From an uncultured bacterium (GTDB taxonomy: Bacteria; Cyanobacteriota; Vampirovibrionia; Gastranaerophilales; Gastranaerophilaceae), in the NCBI GenBank assembly GCA_902783835.1, contig CACZSN010000014.1, forward strand, positions 62,001-126,000: a stretch of DNA of 64,000 nt. The letters run 5' to 3'. The notes beneath the pieces are model-generated. The model saw only the letters and a program-made list of their open reading frames with translations. It made no database searches and was not told the DNA's origin. Shown piece by piece: positions 34,818 through 44,595 of this stretch; the stretch's first letter is position 1, and each line of letters opens with the position of its first letter. Made by a program: the position numbers and the translations under genes.

Positions 34818-35222
34818 TTACAAACGTTTATCGGGATTAAGAACCACAATTTTCCAATTTAAAAAGCACACAAAACAAACCCAAAACCAATACGGAAGTA
34901 ATAAAAGAAATGCAATTAAAGAGACTTGTGCAAAATAATATACGGTAACTCCAACAGTAATAACGAGCATTATAGTCAATAACAGAGCGGCTTTTGGCAT
35001 TTCAAAAACGAAAAATATCGGAGACCATAACATATTTAGCAAAAATTGTAAAAGGAAAAAATGCAAAGCCTTTGTCCGAAAAACCCCGCCCGGAGCTTTA
35101 AAAACAAACAATAAAGCTAAAAACATTATAAAATAAAGTAAGCCCCATGCGATTTTGAAAAAAATCGGAGATGGAGTAAATGAAGGTTTTTTCAAACTTT
35201 TGTAAAATTTACCGTTGTACAT
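34818..35222 (-). CDS. TspO/MBR family protein lacking the first TM helix
   Basis: 134 residues. It begins at the SLKKPSFTPSP loop that normally follows TM1 of TspO. The rest is typical: FKIAWGLLYFIMFLAL, QFLLNMLWSPIFF and the end LNWKIVVLNP, giving four TM helices instead of five. Reading upstream in frame, only about 19 codons are open and they do not encode a TM helix. TspO binds tetrapyrroles and sterols and is linked to stress responses. An AATAAT hexamer lies 6 nt before the ATG and no ribosome site is present, suggesting a leaderless mRNA that starts here. Confidence 0.7.
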   Translation of the reverse strand: MYNGKFYKSLKKPSFTPSPIFFKIAWGLLYFIMFLALLFVFKAPGGVFRTKALHFFLLQFLLNMLWSPIFFVFEMPKAALLLTIMLVITVGVTVYYFAQVSLIAFLLLLPYWFWVCFVCFLNWKIVVLNPDKRL

Positions 35223-35234
35223 AAAAGCATTATT
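35223..35234 (-). promoter_or_regulatory. predicted leaderless -10 of tspO-like gene
   Basis: On the minus strand AATAAT (35229-35234) is 6 nt before the ATG ending at 35222. No ribosome site; no clear -35. Confidence 0.3.
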
Positions 35235-35290
35235 GGGTAAGGAAAACAGAATTTCATTAGCCGATTCGATGATTTTAAGAAATATTTATT

Positions 35291-36764
<1,474 letters not shown>

Positions 36765-36774
36765 CGGTGTTTAA

Positions 36775-37185
36775 ATGTCAAAAAAAATACATTTCAAACT
36801 CATTACCCACGAAAAAATAGTCTTTGAAAATGATGTCGATGAGATTTATTGCAAAGGCTTAGAAGGTGATTTCGGCATTTTGCCCGATCATACCCCGTTT
36901 ATGAGTGCTTTAAAAATCGGAGTTACTAAAGTCGTAACCGAAGGTAAAGCGGAATATTTTGCCACCGTCGGCGGTGTTTTCCAAGTTTCGGACAACAATG
37001 CCGTTCTTCTTACCGAAGAAGCCGAAAACGGTAAAGACATTGATTTAACTGTCGCTAAAGCCGAAAAGGAAAAACTTGAAGCAAGAAACGGTAACCCCGA
37101 TAATCAAAAAGATATAGACAAACAAAATAAAGCTATTGCTATTGCTTTGGCGAAATTTAAAGCAGCGATGAACGAAACAAATTAG
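36775..37185 (+). CDS. atpC: F1F0 ATP synthase subunit epsilon
   Basis: 136 residues. The N-terminal beta sandwich has LEGDFGILPDHTPFMSALKIG, and the two C-terminal inhibitory helices (about 85-136) are present. Epsilon links the F1 head to the c-ring and can block ATP hydrolysis. It starts 10 nt after atpD and 7 nt before a DUF805 gene, so the three are one transcript. Confidence 0.95.
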   Translation: MSKKIHFKLITHEKIVFENDVDEIYCKGLEGDFGILPDHTPFMSALKIGVTKVVTEGKAEYFATVGGVFQVSDNNAVLLTEEAENGKDIDLTVAKAEKEKLEARNGNPDNQKDIDKQNKAIAIALAKFKAAMNETN

Positions 37186-37192
37186 GTGGAAA

Positions 37193-37738
37193 ATGCAAAA
37201 ATTTTGGACAAATATATGGTATGATTTAACCCATATAACATTCAAAGGCAGAGCATCAAAGAAAGAATACCTGTATTGGTTTTTATTTCATATATTGTTT
37301 TCATTAGTTTTTTTCCTTTTTGTTTCATTACCCGCAAATATTTTGAAACCGCAAATTCAAAACCTCTCAACAACCGCTCAATTGATGTTAATTATTTACT
37401 TTTTTGCATCAATAATAATTGCATTCGTATTGGGAATATGGAAGTTTTTGGCTGATATAACAATTTCTGTCAGAAGGTTTCACGATTTCGGTAAAAGTGC
37501 CTGGGTTCCGTTGTTTTGGTTTTGGGTAATTGCGATTGCTGTTGTAGCGATTGTTTCTGTTGCCGTAACAATTATTAGTGCCGGTATTGGACTTGATAAA
37601 GCATCCGTAATTAAGATGTCAGCAATTTCAGGTCAAGTCACTACTTTAATTTTCAGTTTGTGCTATTTGTATCTTTGCATCTTTAAAAAAGGTGACGATG
37701 GCGAAAATAAATACGGCTTACCGTCAGAACGACAATAA
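37193..37738 (+). CDS. DUF805 family membrane protein (copy 1)
   Basis: 181 residues with four predicted TM helices and the DUF805 pattern: FKGRASKKEYLYWFLFH at the start, SVRRFHDFGKSAWVPLFW in the middle and KKGDDGENKYGLP at the end. The function of this widespread family is unknown. Ribosome site AGGTGG; third gene of the atpD-atpC transcript. A second, divergent copy lies 225 bases downstream, so the pair arose by an old duplication. Confidence 0.85.
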   Translation: MQKFWTNIWYDLTHITFKGRASKKEYLYWFLFHILFSLVFFLFVSLPANILKPQIQNLSTTAQLMLIIYFFASIIIAFVLGIWKFLADITISVRRFHDFGKSAWVPLFWFWVIAIAVVAIVSVAVTIISAGIGLDKASVIKMSAISGQVTTLIFSLCYLYLCIFKKGDDGENKYGLPSERQ

Positions 37739-37767
37739 AAAAAACTAACAAAATAAATTAAATTTCA

Positions 37768-37866
37768 AAAAACACTATTTGTTGTATTAAAAAAATCAAG
37801 CTAAAACACCAATAGTGTTTTTAATTGCGTGACAAGGAACAAGCGTATCTTTGACACTATTTGTGT
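37768..37866. repeat. palindromic repeat element, copy 2
   Basis: AAAAACACTATT (37768-37779) pairs with AATAGTGTTTTT (37811-37822) over a 31-nt loop. ACAC-TATTT-GTGT (37854-37866) follows, identical to copy 1 but on the other side of the hairpin. A TTGACA (37851-37856) merges with the last palindrome, so the element may also act as an operator for the second DUF805 gene. Confidence 0.6.
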
Positions 37867-37962
37867 TATTTTAATATCAATTATGATTAAAAAAAATATA
37901 AGTGGGTAATATAAAAGTAGCAGACCTTTTCCATACGATAATATTCAATATAGGAGATATAT

Positions 37963-38490
37963 ATGATTACATCGTTCGGCAAAACAATGTGTAACTTTTC
38001 TTTCAGAACGCGGGCAACGAGGAAGGAATTTTTGTATTTTATTGTAATGTGTCTGCTGTTAAGCTCAATATTTTTCTGCATTATAGCGACATTTGCCGTG
38101 GTAATCTTAGGATTAAGAATAGATATGACAACCGGAATGATGACGATTCCGTATAAGATGAAATCGCTCGGAATTCTTCCGTTTGTTTTGATGAATTTAA
38201 CAATAGGTGCATATATAATATTTGCAATTTGGAGTTTTGTGGCAGGTTCATTACTTGCAATCAGACGTTTACACGATTTAAATTGTTCCGGAATAGGTTA
38301 TTGGGTTTGGCTTGCATCCGTAGTTTCATTTTTACTTAACACATCGGGAATTTTTGCAGGGGTCTTGTTATACTTCATTATCGGTAGCATAATTGCATTA
38401 TCGATAAGCAGAAGTTTCCAATTTGACAACAAATATGGTAAAGTTGATTTGGAAGAAATAAGATACATTGTAAAAAATCAACATGGATAA
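37963..38490 (+). CDS. DUF805 family membrane protein (copy 2)
   Basis: 175 residues with four TM helices. DUF805 pattern: FSFRTRATRKEFLYFIVM, LLAIRRLHDLNCSGIGYWVW and FDNKYGKVD. It diverges strongly from copy 1. An AGGAGA ribosome site precedes the ATG. A TTGACA with the ACAC-TATTT-GTGT palindrome lies about 100 bases upstream, so it may share control with the xre gene at 40.1 kb. A 49-residue reading frame overlaps its last codons. Confidence 0.8.
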   Translation: MITSFGKTMCNFSFRTRATRKEFLYFIVMCLLLSSIFFCIIATFAVVILGLRIDMTTGMMTIPYKMKSLGILPFVLMNLTIGAYIIFAIWSFVAGSLLAIRRLHDLNCSGIGYWVWLASVVSFLLNTSGIFAGVLLYFIIGSIIALSISRSFQFDNKYGKVDLEEIRYIVKNQHG

Positions 38491-38632
38491 AAACGAAAAG
38501 AAAAAACCGAAGAAAAAAGTTAATATAAAAAACATGGGTGTAAATATTGATAAAAACGAATATTACGAAATCGTTTTGTCAAATTCCGCACACCCCGAAG
38601 ATACATACCGTAACAAATTCAGAGGGTATTAA
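38483..38632 (+). CDS. small basic protein, 49 residues
   Basis: A short frame beginning at an ATG inside the last codons of the second DUF805 gene (8-base overlap). The product starts with a Lys-rich stretch (MDKNEKKKPKKK), then an Asn/Ile part and an acidic middle, ending HPEDTYRNKFRGY. The overlap suggests translational coupling. Its stop overlaps the stop of the facing antiporter gene. No homologue is known to me; it could be spurious, but the codon use resembles the neighbours. Confidence 0.4.
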   Translation: MDKNEKKKPKKKVNIKNMGVNIDKNEYYEIVLSNSAHPEDTYRNKFRGY

Positions 38633-40005
38633 AATACAATAACCGCAATCAAAGCAAAAATGATAAGCGGAATATTAAAATGCCAAAAAGTCGGTATACA
38701 TGTATCGTGAATGTGGTTGTGCTGTCCGTCTGCATTCAAACCTGCGGTCGGTCCGAGAGTCGTATCGGAAGCAGGAGACCCCGCATCACCGAGAGCGGCT
38801 GCTGCTGCCATAACGACAATTGTTGCAGGAACGGAAATACCTGCACTTTGACAAATCGGGACGAACAAAACCGCCAAAATCGGGATGGTACCGAAAGAAG
38901 TTCCGATGCCCATCGTAACAAACAAGCCGATTAAAAGCATAAGCGTTGCTGCAATAAACTTGCTGCCGTGCATAAACGGAGTAATTCCCTGAATTAGAGA
39001 ATCTATGCTTCCCGTCGATTTCAAGACCATAGCGTATCCCGCAGCTATAAGCATAACGAAAGCGATATAACCCATTAAACCGACACCTTCATCAATCATT
39101 TTATCTGTTTTATCGTGCTTAATAACCCCCGTACCAAAAATTATTGTCAATCCGGCAATAGCACCTAACGGCAAGGATTTTGTCGCAAGCTGCGTAACGA
39201 AAGTAACAAAGGCTGCAAATAACGTAATCGCATGCTTTTTGGTAAATGTCGTATCATCGGTATCTTTAATTTCCGTAAGAGGTGTAACCTGATACTCTCT
39301 CGGCTTTCTGAACGTGATAAACAAAGCAACGAGCAAGCCTAAAAACATACCAATACCCAAAATCCATACAGAATTAACAACATCGTTTTTGCCCACATCA
39401 AGACCATTTTGAATAAGATTATCTCTGATTAAACTTTGGAATATAAGTCCAAAACCTGCAGGAACAACAATATAAGGGGTTTCCAAACCAAACGCAAGAG
39501 CACATGCTATCGCTCGGCGGTCTATTTTTAACTTATTCATTAATCCCAACAACGGAGGAACCAAAATCGGAATAAATGCAATATGAACAGGAATAAGGTT
39601 TTGAGAGAAAACTGCCAAAAGCGTCAAAATTCCAATCAAAACATACTTTCTGTCACAAACAACAGCGGAAATTTTGTTTGCTAAAACTTTCGTCAAACCT
39701 GTGTGCATCATAGCAACAGCAAAGGTTCCGAGCAAAATGTAACTTAACGCTGTTTCGGAATTTCCACCCATCCCGGAAACAAACGTATTCATTATATCCG
39801 CATATGGAACATTGAAAAATTGTCGAACTATTTCGGAAAAAGACCAATGCTCCGTAATTATTTTATCAACAGGAAAATAAGCCAACACCCCCGCTGCAAT
39901 AGCCGCAATTATCAAAGACAATAAAACATTAACCTTGCGAACGCATAAAACACAAAGTAAAATGACTGAAACTATTACAGGATTTAATATTAAGCTTATA
40001 TCCAT
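38629..40005 (-). CDS. Na+/H+ antiporter, NhaC-like family
   Basis: 458 residues, about eleven TM helices. Pattern of the NhaC-type Na_H_antiporter family: GNSETALSYILLGTFAVAM, SQNLIPVHIAFIPILVPPLL, and near the end ALGDAGSPASDTTLGPTAGLNADGQHNHIHDT, which includes the conserved Asp/Ser/Thr cation site. It exchanges Na+ for H+ across the inner membrane. An extended -10 (TGGTACACT) ends 6 nt before the ATG and no ribosome site is seen, so a leaderless mRNA is predicted. Monocistronic. Confidence 0.85.
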   Translation of the reverse strand: MDISLILNPVIVSVILLCVLCVRKVNVLLSLIIAAIAAGVLAYFPVDKIITEHWSFSEIVRQFFNVPYADIMNTFVSGMGGNSETALSYILLGTFAVAMMHTGLTKVLANKISAVVCDRKYVLIGILTLLAVFSQNLIPVHIAFIPILVPPLLGLMNKLKIDRRAIACALAFGLETPYIVVPAGFGLIFQSLIRDNLIQNGLDVGKNDVVNSVWILGIGMFLGLLVALFITFRKPREYQVTPLTEIKDTDDTTFTKKHAITLFAAFVTFVTQLATKSLPLGAIAGLTIIFGTGVIKHDKTDKMIDEGVGLMGYIAFVMLIAAGYAMVLKSTGSIDSLIQGITPFMHGSKFIAATLMLLIGLFVTMGIGTSFGTIPILAVLFVPICQSAGISVPATIVVMAAAAALGDAGSPASDTTLGPTAGLNADGQHNHIHDTCIPTFWHFNIPLIIFALIAVIVF

Positions 40006-40020
40006 ATTTTAAGTGTACCA
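40006..40020 (-). promoter_or_regulatory. predicted leaderless extended -10 of the antiporter gene
   Basis: On the minus strand TGG-TACACT (40012-40020) is an extended -10 ending 6 nt before the start codon. Confidence 0.35.
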
Positions 40021-40094
40021 CGAACAATTTATTTTTTAAAGATTTTTGAACTTTAAGTTTAAAAAAACACTTGATAATTTTGAAAAAACATGGT

Positions 40095-40121
40095 AACACT
40101 AATAGTGCTATTAATTATAAT
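40095..40121 (+). promoter_or_regulatory. xre promoter with palindromic operator
   Basis: A perfect 11-base palindrome CACTA-A-TAGTG (40097-40107) sits where the spacer of a promoter with TATAAT (40116-40121) would be. The core also occurs in the two repeat elements at 29.5 and 37.8 kb. An autorepression site for the XRE protein is likely. Confidence 0.5.
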
Positions 40122-40142
40122 TATTAAATTAAGGATGGAAAT

Positions 40143-40373
40143 ATGAGAGAAGTTACGGTAGAAAGAATATTAAATTTAATTAAGCAAATGAGAACGGAAA
40201 GCGGTCTTTCACAAGCGGATGCCGCAAAAGCAGCCAATATATCAACTTCATTTTACGGAATGATTGAAAGGGGCAACAGAACTTTAAGCGTAGAACAATT
40301 AATTGAAATAGTCAAAATTTTTGACTGCAATTTGACTGATTTCTTTGAAATGCTTGAAATGTCAGAAAAATAA
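40143..40373 (+). CDS. XRE-family transcriptional regulator
   Basis: 76 residues, one HTH_3 domain (about 10-68): GLSQADAAKAANISTSFYGMIERGNRTLSVEQLIEI. There is no C-terminal sensor domain, so it is a simple dimeric repressor of the SinR/Cro type. AAGGAT ribosome site. The palindrome CACTAATAGTG in its own promoter suggests autoregulation. Similar palindromes near the second DUF805 gene suggest a small regulon. Confidence 0.85.
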   Translation: MREVTVERILNLIKQMRTESGLSQADAAKAANISTSFYGMIERGNRTLSVEQLIEIVKIFDCNLTDFFEMLEMSEK

Positions 40374-40397
40374 CGTAAAAAATTATTTGCTCTAATT

Positions 40398-41366
40398 TTA
40401 GTAATTTTGCAAACATTTTTGCAAATAATTTTTGTAATTTTCAGCAAGAGTTTTGGGAGCGATAATTATACAGCCTTCGCCCCAACGAAAGACATGCCAA
40501 ATAATTTCCATTTCACCGCCTGCATCAAATCTTACGGACACAGTACCGTCGGAATTTTGGGTAATTTTTTGAGTCGGGTGAAAATTATATTTCTTGGCAT
40601 CTTCCGCAAGTTGTTTTTCAAACAGCAATTCAACATGTAAAATTTCGCCTTGATATACTCCAAAAGAACGTTTTGAATATTCTTGCAAATTAAAATTCAT
40701 CCTGTCAAAAACTTCTTCCGTATTTTTTATATCTGAAAATTTATGCAACAAATAGTTGTAAATACCGTCACCTTTAGCTTTTTCACGAGCTATTAAGTAA
40801 ATTTTTTCACCGTAAATCAATCCGAGAGGTTCTAACTTGCGTTTTTTATTGTGATAAAATCCCGTAACTTGAGTATGAGTTTGAAGAGCCTGCCTAATAA
40901 CTTTCAAAGTCTTTGTATCTATTTCATATTGAGGAGTTTGACGAATTGCATAACCCTCGGTCTGCATAAACAATTCAATGTTTGATTCAAGAGAATTAAA
41001 ATGTTTATTATTTAATGCCTTCAATTTATCAACCGTTTGTTGAAGTTCATTTTTCATCTCTTTATTTGTCGTTCGACGTTGCAATTGTTCAATATTAGCA
41101 ATCTCTTTCGGAGAAAATGAAATCAGGTGAGGAAGAGAATAATTTACGAATCCCCAATGCTTAAAACCGTCCGTTGACTCTATTTCTTGGACTTGAGGCA
41201 AAATATTTGTCACGGAATCACGCATTCTTTCCGCAGTTCTTCGGGAAACGGAAAATTTTCGAATAATATCATTAATAGTTATCCCCAAAGGTTTAGACTG
41301 CATAAAAATAATCAGTTCTATAATATCGGTTAACCTTGAATACCGCGGTTTTTCATCTGTTGTCAT
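40398..41366 (-). CDS. WYL-domain transcriptional regulator
   Basis: 322 residues. The N-terminal winged HTH (about 8-65, ITINDIIRKFSVSRRTAERMRDSV) is followed by the WYL domain (about 140-320) with KLEPLGLIYGEKIYLIAREK and the C-terminal WCX-like part (MEIIWHVFRWGEGCIIIAP). WYL proteins sense ligands such as nucleic acids or nucleotides and often control defence or DNA repair genes, none of which is adjacent. AAAGGA ribosome site. It lies just upstream of no other leftward gene and downstream of the ChbG gene (9-nt gap), so both form an operon. Confidence 0.8.
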   Translation of the reverse strand: MTTDEKPRYSRLTDIIELIIFMQSKPLGITINDIIRKFSVSRRTAERMRDSVTNILPQVQEIESTDGFKHWGFVNYSLPHLISFSPKEIANIEQLQRRTTNKEMKNELQQTVDKLKALNNKHFNSLESNIELFMQTEGYAIRQTPQYEIDTKTLKVIRQALQTHTQVTGFYHNKKRKLEPLGLIYGEKIYLIAREKAKGDGIYNYLLHKFSDIKNTEEVFDRMNFNLQEYSKRSFGVYQGEILHVELLFEKQLAEDAKKYNFHPTQKITQNSDGTVSVRFDAGGEMEIIWHVFRWGEGCIIIAPKTLAENYKNYLQKCLQNY

Positions 41367-41375
41367 ATATATCCT

Positions 41376-42245
41376 TTAAACTGCTATCTTTTCTTTTTTG
41401 AAATTTCTAAACGAAATTTTTTCAAAATTTTCTATATAATTTTTCATGTCTAAATCACAAAGAGACTTATATTCAACGAGATTTGCAAGTTTTTGTTCGT
41501 TTAAATCGGGATGAGAAATAACCTCAAGAATCGCCGGAGAATTTTTTATCAAATCGATACCTTTGATAATTGACTCGGAATCCATCATTCCTCTATAACC
41601 TATACCAATAGAACAATCATTTGACTTAAGGGCATATTTGTTGAGTGTTTGTCTGTTTATTTCGGTAAAATATTTCAAAATCTCACGTTTTGCAAAATTC
41701 ACATAAAAATCCTTATTTAACCAATTTTTCCATTGAGATTTATCTTTGAATTTATCCGTAAGATAGAAGGGCTCGTATTGGGTTCTAACCGCAGGAATTT
41801 CATACTCTTTTGCCAATTTACAAACAAGATTAAAAATTTTGGGAATTGAATGAACATGATTATGAGAGTTCAAATGATCAGGTTTAAAGTATTTTAAAAC
41901 CGCTTCAATTTGAGAACGAAATTCATGTTCGACTTCAAACATAAAATCTTCATCATTTGATTTTGCAAGAATTTGAAAGAAATTATTATTAAACTTTCCT
42001 TCGTTGTCATATAATTTACTGTTTTTTTCTTTTGTACGAAGCTTAGATTTGTACTCCGTAATATTCAAATGAACCCCTAAACCGATTTCGCCGATAGATT
42101 TTAGCTTTCGGATGGCATCTTCAAAAGCCGGCATATTTGGCATAATGGAAGTACTTGTCAAAATACCGTTTTTAAATCCGTCAACAATCGCCTGATTAAC
42201 AGTTCTGCTTATTCCAAAATCATCCGCATTTATGATAAGTTTCAT
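41376..42245 (-). CDS. ChbG/HpnK family deacetylase (YdjC-type)
   Basis: 289 residues. Metal-binding residues: D8/D9 (NADDFG), H59 (GVHLN) and H128/H130/H132 (SHNHVH). The family removes acetyl groups from carbohydrates such as chitooligosaccharides or hopanoid-linked GlcNAc. No signal peptide, so it acts in the cytosol. AGGAT ribosome site. It is the promoter-proximal gene of a pair with the WYL regulator. Substrate unknown. Confidence 0.8.
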   Translation of the reverse strand: MKLIINADDFGISRTVNQAIVDGFKNGILTSTSIMPNMPAFEDAIRKLKSIGEIGLGVHLNITEYKSKLRTKEKNSKLYDNEGKFNNNFFQILAKSNDEDFMFEVEHEFRSQIEAVLKYFKPDHLNSHNHVHSIPKIFNLVCKLAKEYEIPAVRTQYEPFYLTDKFKDKSQWKNWLNKDFYVNFAKREILKYFTEINRQTLNKYALKSNDCSIGIGYRGMMDSESIIKGIDLIKNSPAILEVISHPDLNEQKLANLVEYKSLCDLDMKNYIENFEKISFRNFKKEKIAV

Positions 42246-42567
42246 AAGAATATCCTGAATATCAAATTTATTTCAAACTTTAAAGCAATACAGATATTGC
42301 AAAAAAATTTGTCCGCATTTAAACAAAATTTATACCCAAACAGCCAACGAAAAAATTATTGAAATTTGATGCAAAATAATGTTTATTAAACTCTCATAGA
42401 GATATTATATCAGATATTCCGAAAATGTTCATGCCGAAATGGTAAAAAATAAAAATGTAAAGGTTAAATTCAAGCTATAAGCTAATTTTACGAAAATGTA
42501 ACGATAAAAGAAAAAAAAACTTAACAAGCATGGAAAGTTGAATTAGAATAATAAAAGGAAGGCGATT
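42246..42567. other. 322-base intergenic region
   Basis: AT-rich and without a plausible gene on either strand. It must hold the divergent promoters of the ChbG gene and of the following YbjQ-like gene. AAGGAAGG just before 42568 is a ribosome site. I see no hairpin or repeat of note. Confidence 0.6.
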
Positions 42568-43020
42568 ATGGATTTCTTAATATTCGGGGGAATATTCATC
42601 TTCTTGCTAAGTTTAGGATTCTGGAGTCTAAAACATAGCGAACGATTGGAAAAAGAAAGAAGATTTGAAGAATTAAATCCGATAATGGGACAACCATTAT
42701 TATCAACGGAACCCCATGTTATACAAAAGAATAAATCAATAAAACATAGCGAACCGGTAACGGCATCGGTAATTGTTGCACAGCCTTTTTCAACAGCGTT
42801 GCAAAACAGATGGGCACATTTTTTCAAGAGTAAGAAATATTATAAAAAAGAATTCCGAAAAGCATCAAAGCTTGCAGTAATAAAGATGCAAAAGACAGCG
42901 AATGATGCACATTTGATAGTAAATACGAGAGTACAAACATCGGTATTGAGATCGAATAATCCGTTAGAAGCAGACAGAATATGTGCGGTAGCGTACGGAA
43001 CGGCAATAACATATTATTAA
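42568..43020 (+). CDS. membrane-anchored YbjQ-like protein
   Basis: 150 residues: one N-terminal TM helix (about 3-20), a polar linker, then a C-terminal half (about 90-150) with KASKLAVIKMQKTANDAHLIVNTRVQTS and ICAVAYGTAITY. This resembles the second half of YbjQ/UPF0145 (heavy-metal-binding-like) domains, where an AYGTAV end is typical. Function unknown. Strong AAGGAAGG ribosome site. It lies just before the tRNA-Gln gene. Confidence 0.55.
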   Translation: MDFLIFGGIFIFLLSLGFWSLKHSERLEKERRFEELNPIMGQPLLSTEPHVIQKNKSIKHSEPVTASVIVAQPFSTALQNRWAHFFKSKKYYKKEFRKASKLAVIKMQKTANDAHLIVNTRVQTSVLRSNNPLEADRICAVAYGTAITYY

Positions 43021-43029
43021 AGAAAAATG

Positions 43030-43058
43030 TTGACAATTTTTTTTGAGCGGACTAAGAT
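43030..43058 (+). promoter_or_regulatory. promoter of tRNA-Gln
   Basis: TTGACA (43030-43035), 17-bp spacer, TAAGAT (43053-43058), placing the transcription start about 12 nt before the tRNA. This is the clearest housekeeping promoter in the window. Confidence 0.8.
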
Positions 43059-43076
43059 ATAGATACAAAAGAATAT

Positions 43077-43152
43077 TGGGGCGTCGCCAAGTGGTAAGGC
43101 AGCTGGTTTTGGTCCAGCCATCTCGGAGGTTCGAATCCTTCCGCCCCAGCCA
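43077..43152 (+). tRNA. tRNA-Gln (UUG), CCA encoded
   Basis: Acceptor TGGGGCG (43077-43083) pairs with CGCCCCA (43142-43148), then discriminator G and an encoded CCA. Anticodon stem GCTGG/CCAGC (43102-43106 / 43114-43118) closes a TTTTGGT loop with anticodon TTG at 43109-43111. The T arm contains GGTTCGAATCC. A terminator follows at once. Confidence 0.97.
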
Positions 43153-43155
43153 ATT

Positions 43156-43179
43156 AACTCGCTGAAAGGCGAGTTTTTT
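43156..43179 (+). terminator. terminator of tRNA-Gln
   Basis: AACTCGC (43156-43162) pairs with GCGAGTT (43169-43175) around a TGAAAG loop, followed by T. Confidence 0.85.
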
Positions 43180-43234
43180 GTTTTTATTTCTCTTTTATTT
43201 TTGATTATAATTAACAAAAAGTTGGTTAGAAAAT

Positions 43235-43825
43235 ATGACAATAGTACAATATTCTGAAAAAAATATAGACGACGGTCAAAAAAACATTAAAGTAAAAGGC
43301 ACTGGCGAAAACAATAATAATAATGAAAGACTTTATTTGGATATTGAAATAATGTCAAATAACAGTAATAAATCTCTCATCGTAATAATGTTAAATCCTT
43401 CTGAATCAGGTATGAACAAAGAAGGAATATTTGTTGATAAAACAACAACAAATTTAATAAAAATAGCCAATGAAAACAATTACAATAAAATCAAAGTTTT
43501 TAATTTACTAACCGAAAAAGAACCTGACTCTAAAAAAGTAAATTATTCTAATTTTAATAAAGATAATTTTGCTCGAATATTAAAAGCAATTAATAATAAT
43601 TCTAATGATATTCTTTTAGCGTGGGGAGCTAAATATAAAAATAATACAAAGAATCTTCAAGTAAAAAAATTACTTAATATTTTAAGACAAAGAGAAAATG
43701 TTTTTACCTTTTGTGCCAATCCAAATTTAGCATTTCCAAAACATCCCGGGCGAATAAATATTGATTGTTGCAGAAATTGCTATGGACGAAAAAATAAAAT
43801 AGAGTTTAAACAATATTTTTCATAA
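43235..43825 (+). CDS. DUF1643-like protein
   Basis: 196 residues, very rich in Asn and Lys. The pattern SLIVIMLNPSESGMNKEG, KVFNLLTEKEP, ILLAWGAKY and the end FPKHPGR follow the DUF1643 layout, a small-domain family of unknown function often carried by phages and islands. The base composition is markedly more AT-rich than the core genes. No clear ribosome site. It is the first gene after tRNA-Gln, a usual insertion point, so it was probably acquired by transfer. Confidence 0.6.
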   Translation: MTIVQYSEKNIDDGQKNIKVKGTGENNNNNERLYLDIEIMSNNSNKSLIVIMLNPSESGMNKEGIFVDKTTTNLIKIANENNYNKIKVFNLLTEKEPDSKKVNYSNFNKDNFARILKAINNNSNDILLAWGAKYKNNTKNLQVKKLLNILRQRENVFTFCANPNLAFPKHPGRINIDCCRNCYGRKNKIEFKQYFS

Positions 43826-44018
43826 CAGATAATTAAGTTTTAAATATGTTGTATTTATTTTCTGTCGGAAAAATATTCAATAATATTTTTATTATGCTGA
43901 AATTATGCCCGATTTTGACGTGTGGATAGGTTATAGTGTTAGAGTGATGACAAAGTTTTGTTTTATTGAAAATAAACAAATTTTATTTGAAATCGTTATG
44001 TAAATAAAAGGAGAAATT

Positions 44019-44438
44019 GTGAAGAAAATATTTTTGACATTATTAACACTATGCTTTGTTGCGAGTTATGGATTTTGCTCAACCGTTAATTCTTATGACA
44101 GTTATGGCAGAAAAACGGGTAGTTACAGAACAAACGGCTCCACTACAACCTCTTATGATAAGTATGGACGTAAAACAGGAACTATAAAACAAACATCTTC
44201 CGGTTACACGACGTACGATAATAAGGGTAGAAAAACAGGTACCGTACGACAAACCTCTAATGGATATACAAGATATGATAACTCTGGCAGAAGAACAGAA
44301 ACTTATCGCACAAATTCTAATGGGAGAACCAATGTTTATGATTCAACAGGACGAAAAACAGGAAGTTATAGAACCGACTCTAACGGCAGAACAACAAAAT
44401 ATGATTCATTTGGTAGAAAAGTCGGAAGTTACAGATGA
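44019..44438 (+). CDS. secreted tandem-repeat protein (YD-like repeats)
   Basis: 139 residues, GTG start after AAAGGAG. Signal peptide (cut near GFCS, residue 20), then six units of 20-21 residues, each reading YDxxGRKTGxxRTxSxGxT. The last is half length, so the protein ends mid-unit. The units resemble YD repeats of Rhs/teneurin proteins but are far fewer, and no toxin domain follows. Near-identical units imply recent expansion or recombination. Probably a surface or periplasmic fibre-like protein. Confidence 0.6.
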   Translation: MKKIFLTLLTLCFVASYGFCSTVNSYDSYGRKTGSYRTNGSTTTSYDKYGRKTGTIKQTSSGYTTYDNKGRKTGTVRQTSNGYTRYDNSGRRTETYRTNSNGRTNVYDSTGRKTGSYRTDSNGRTTKYDSFGRKVGSYR

Positions 44439-44595
44439 AATAATGCTCAGTTCAAAAGATTTTGAATACTTTTTGAATAATGTTTTATAATAATTAAATT
44501 ACAGAACCTTGATATCTACTTTAACGGTTGCATTCATTAATTTATGCATATCAGTCAATGTCATAATTTTTAAATTGAATTCATTTAGAATTTTT

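Noticed and set aside
42478..42507. Possible further sigma-28 site before the YbjQ-like gene (AACGATAA)
   Set aside because: The -35 is TAAG and the spacing is wrong, so it does not fit the consensus.
43017..43241. Minus-strand frame of 74 codons across the tRNA-Gln gene
   Set aside because: It is the reverse complement of the tRNA and its promoter; the GRIRTSEMAGPKPAALPLGDAP-type translation is a known artefact of tRNA genes.
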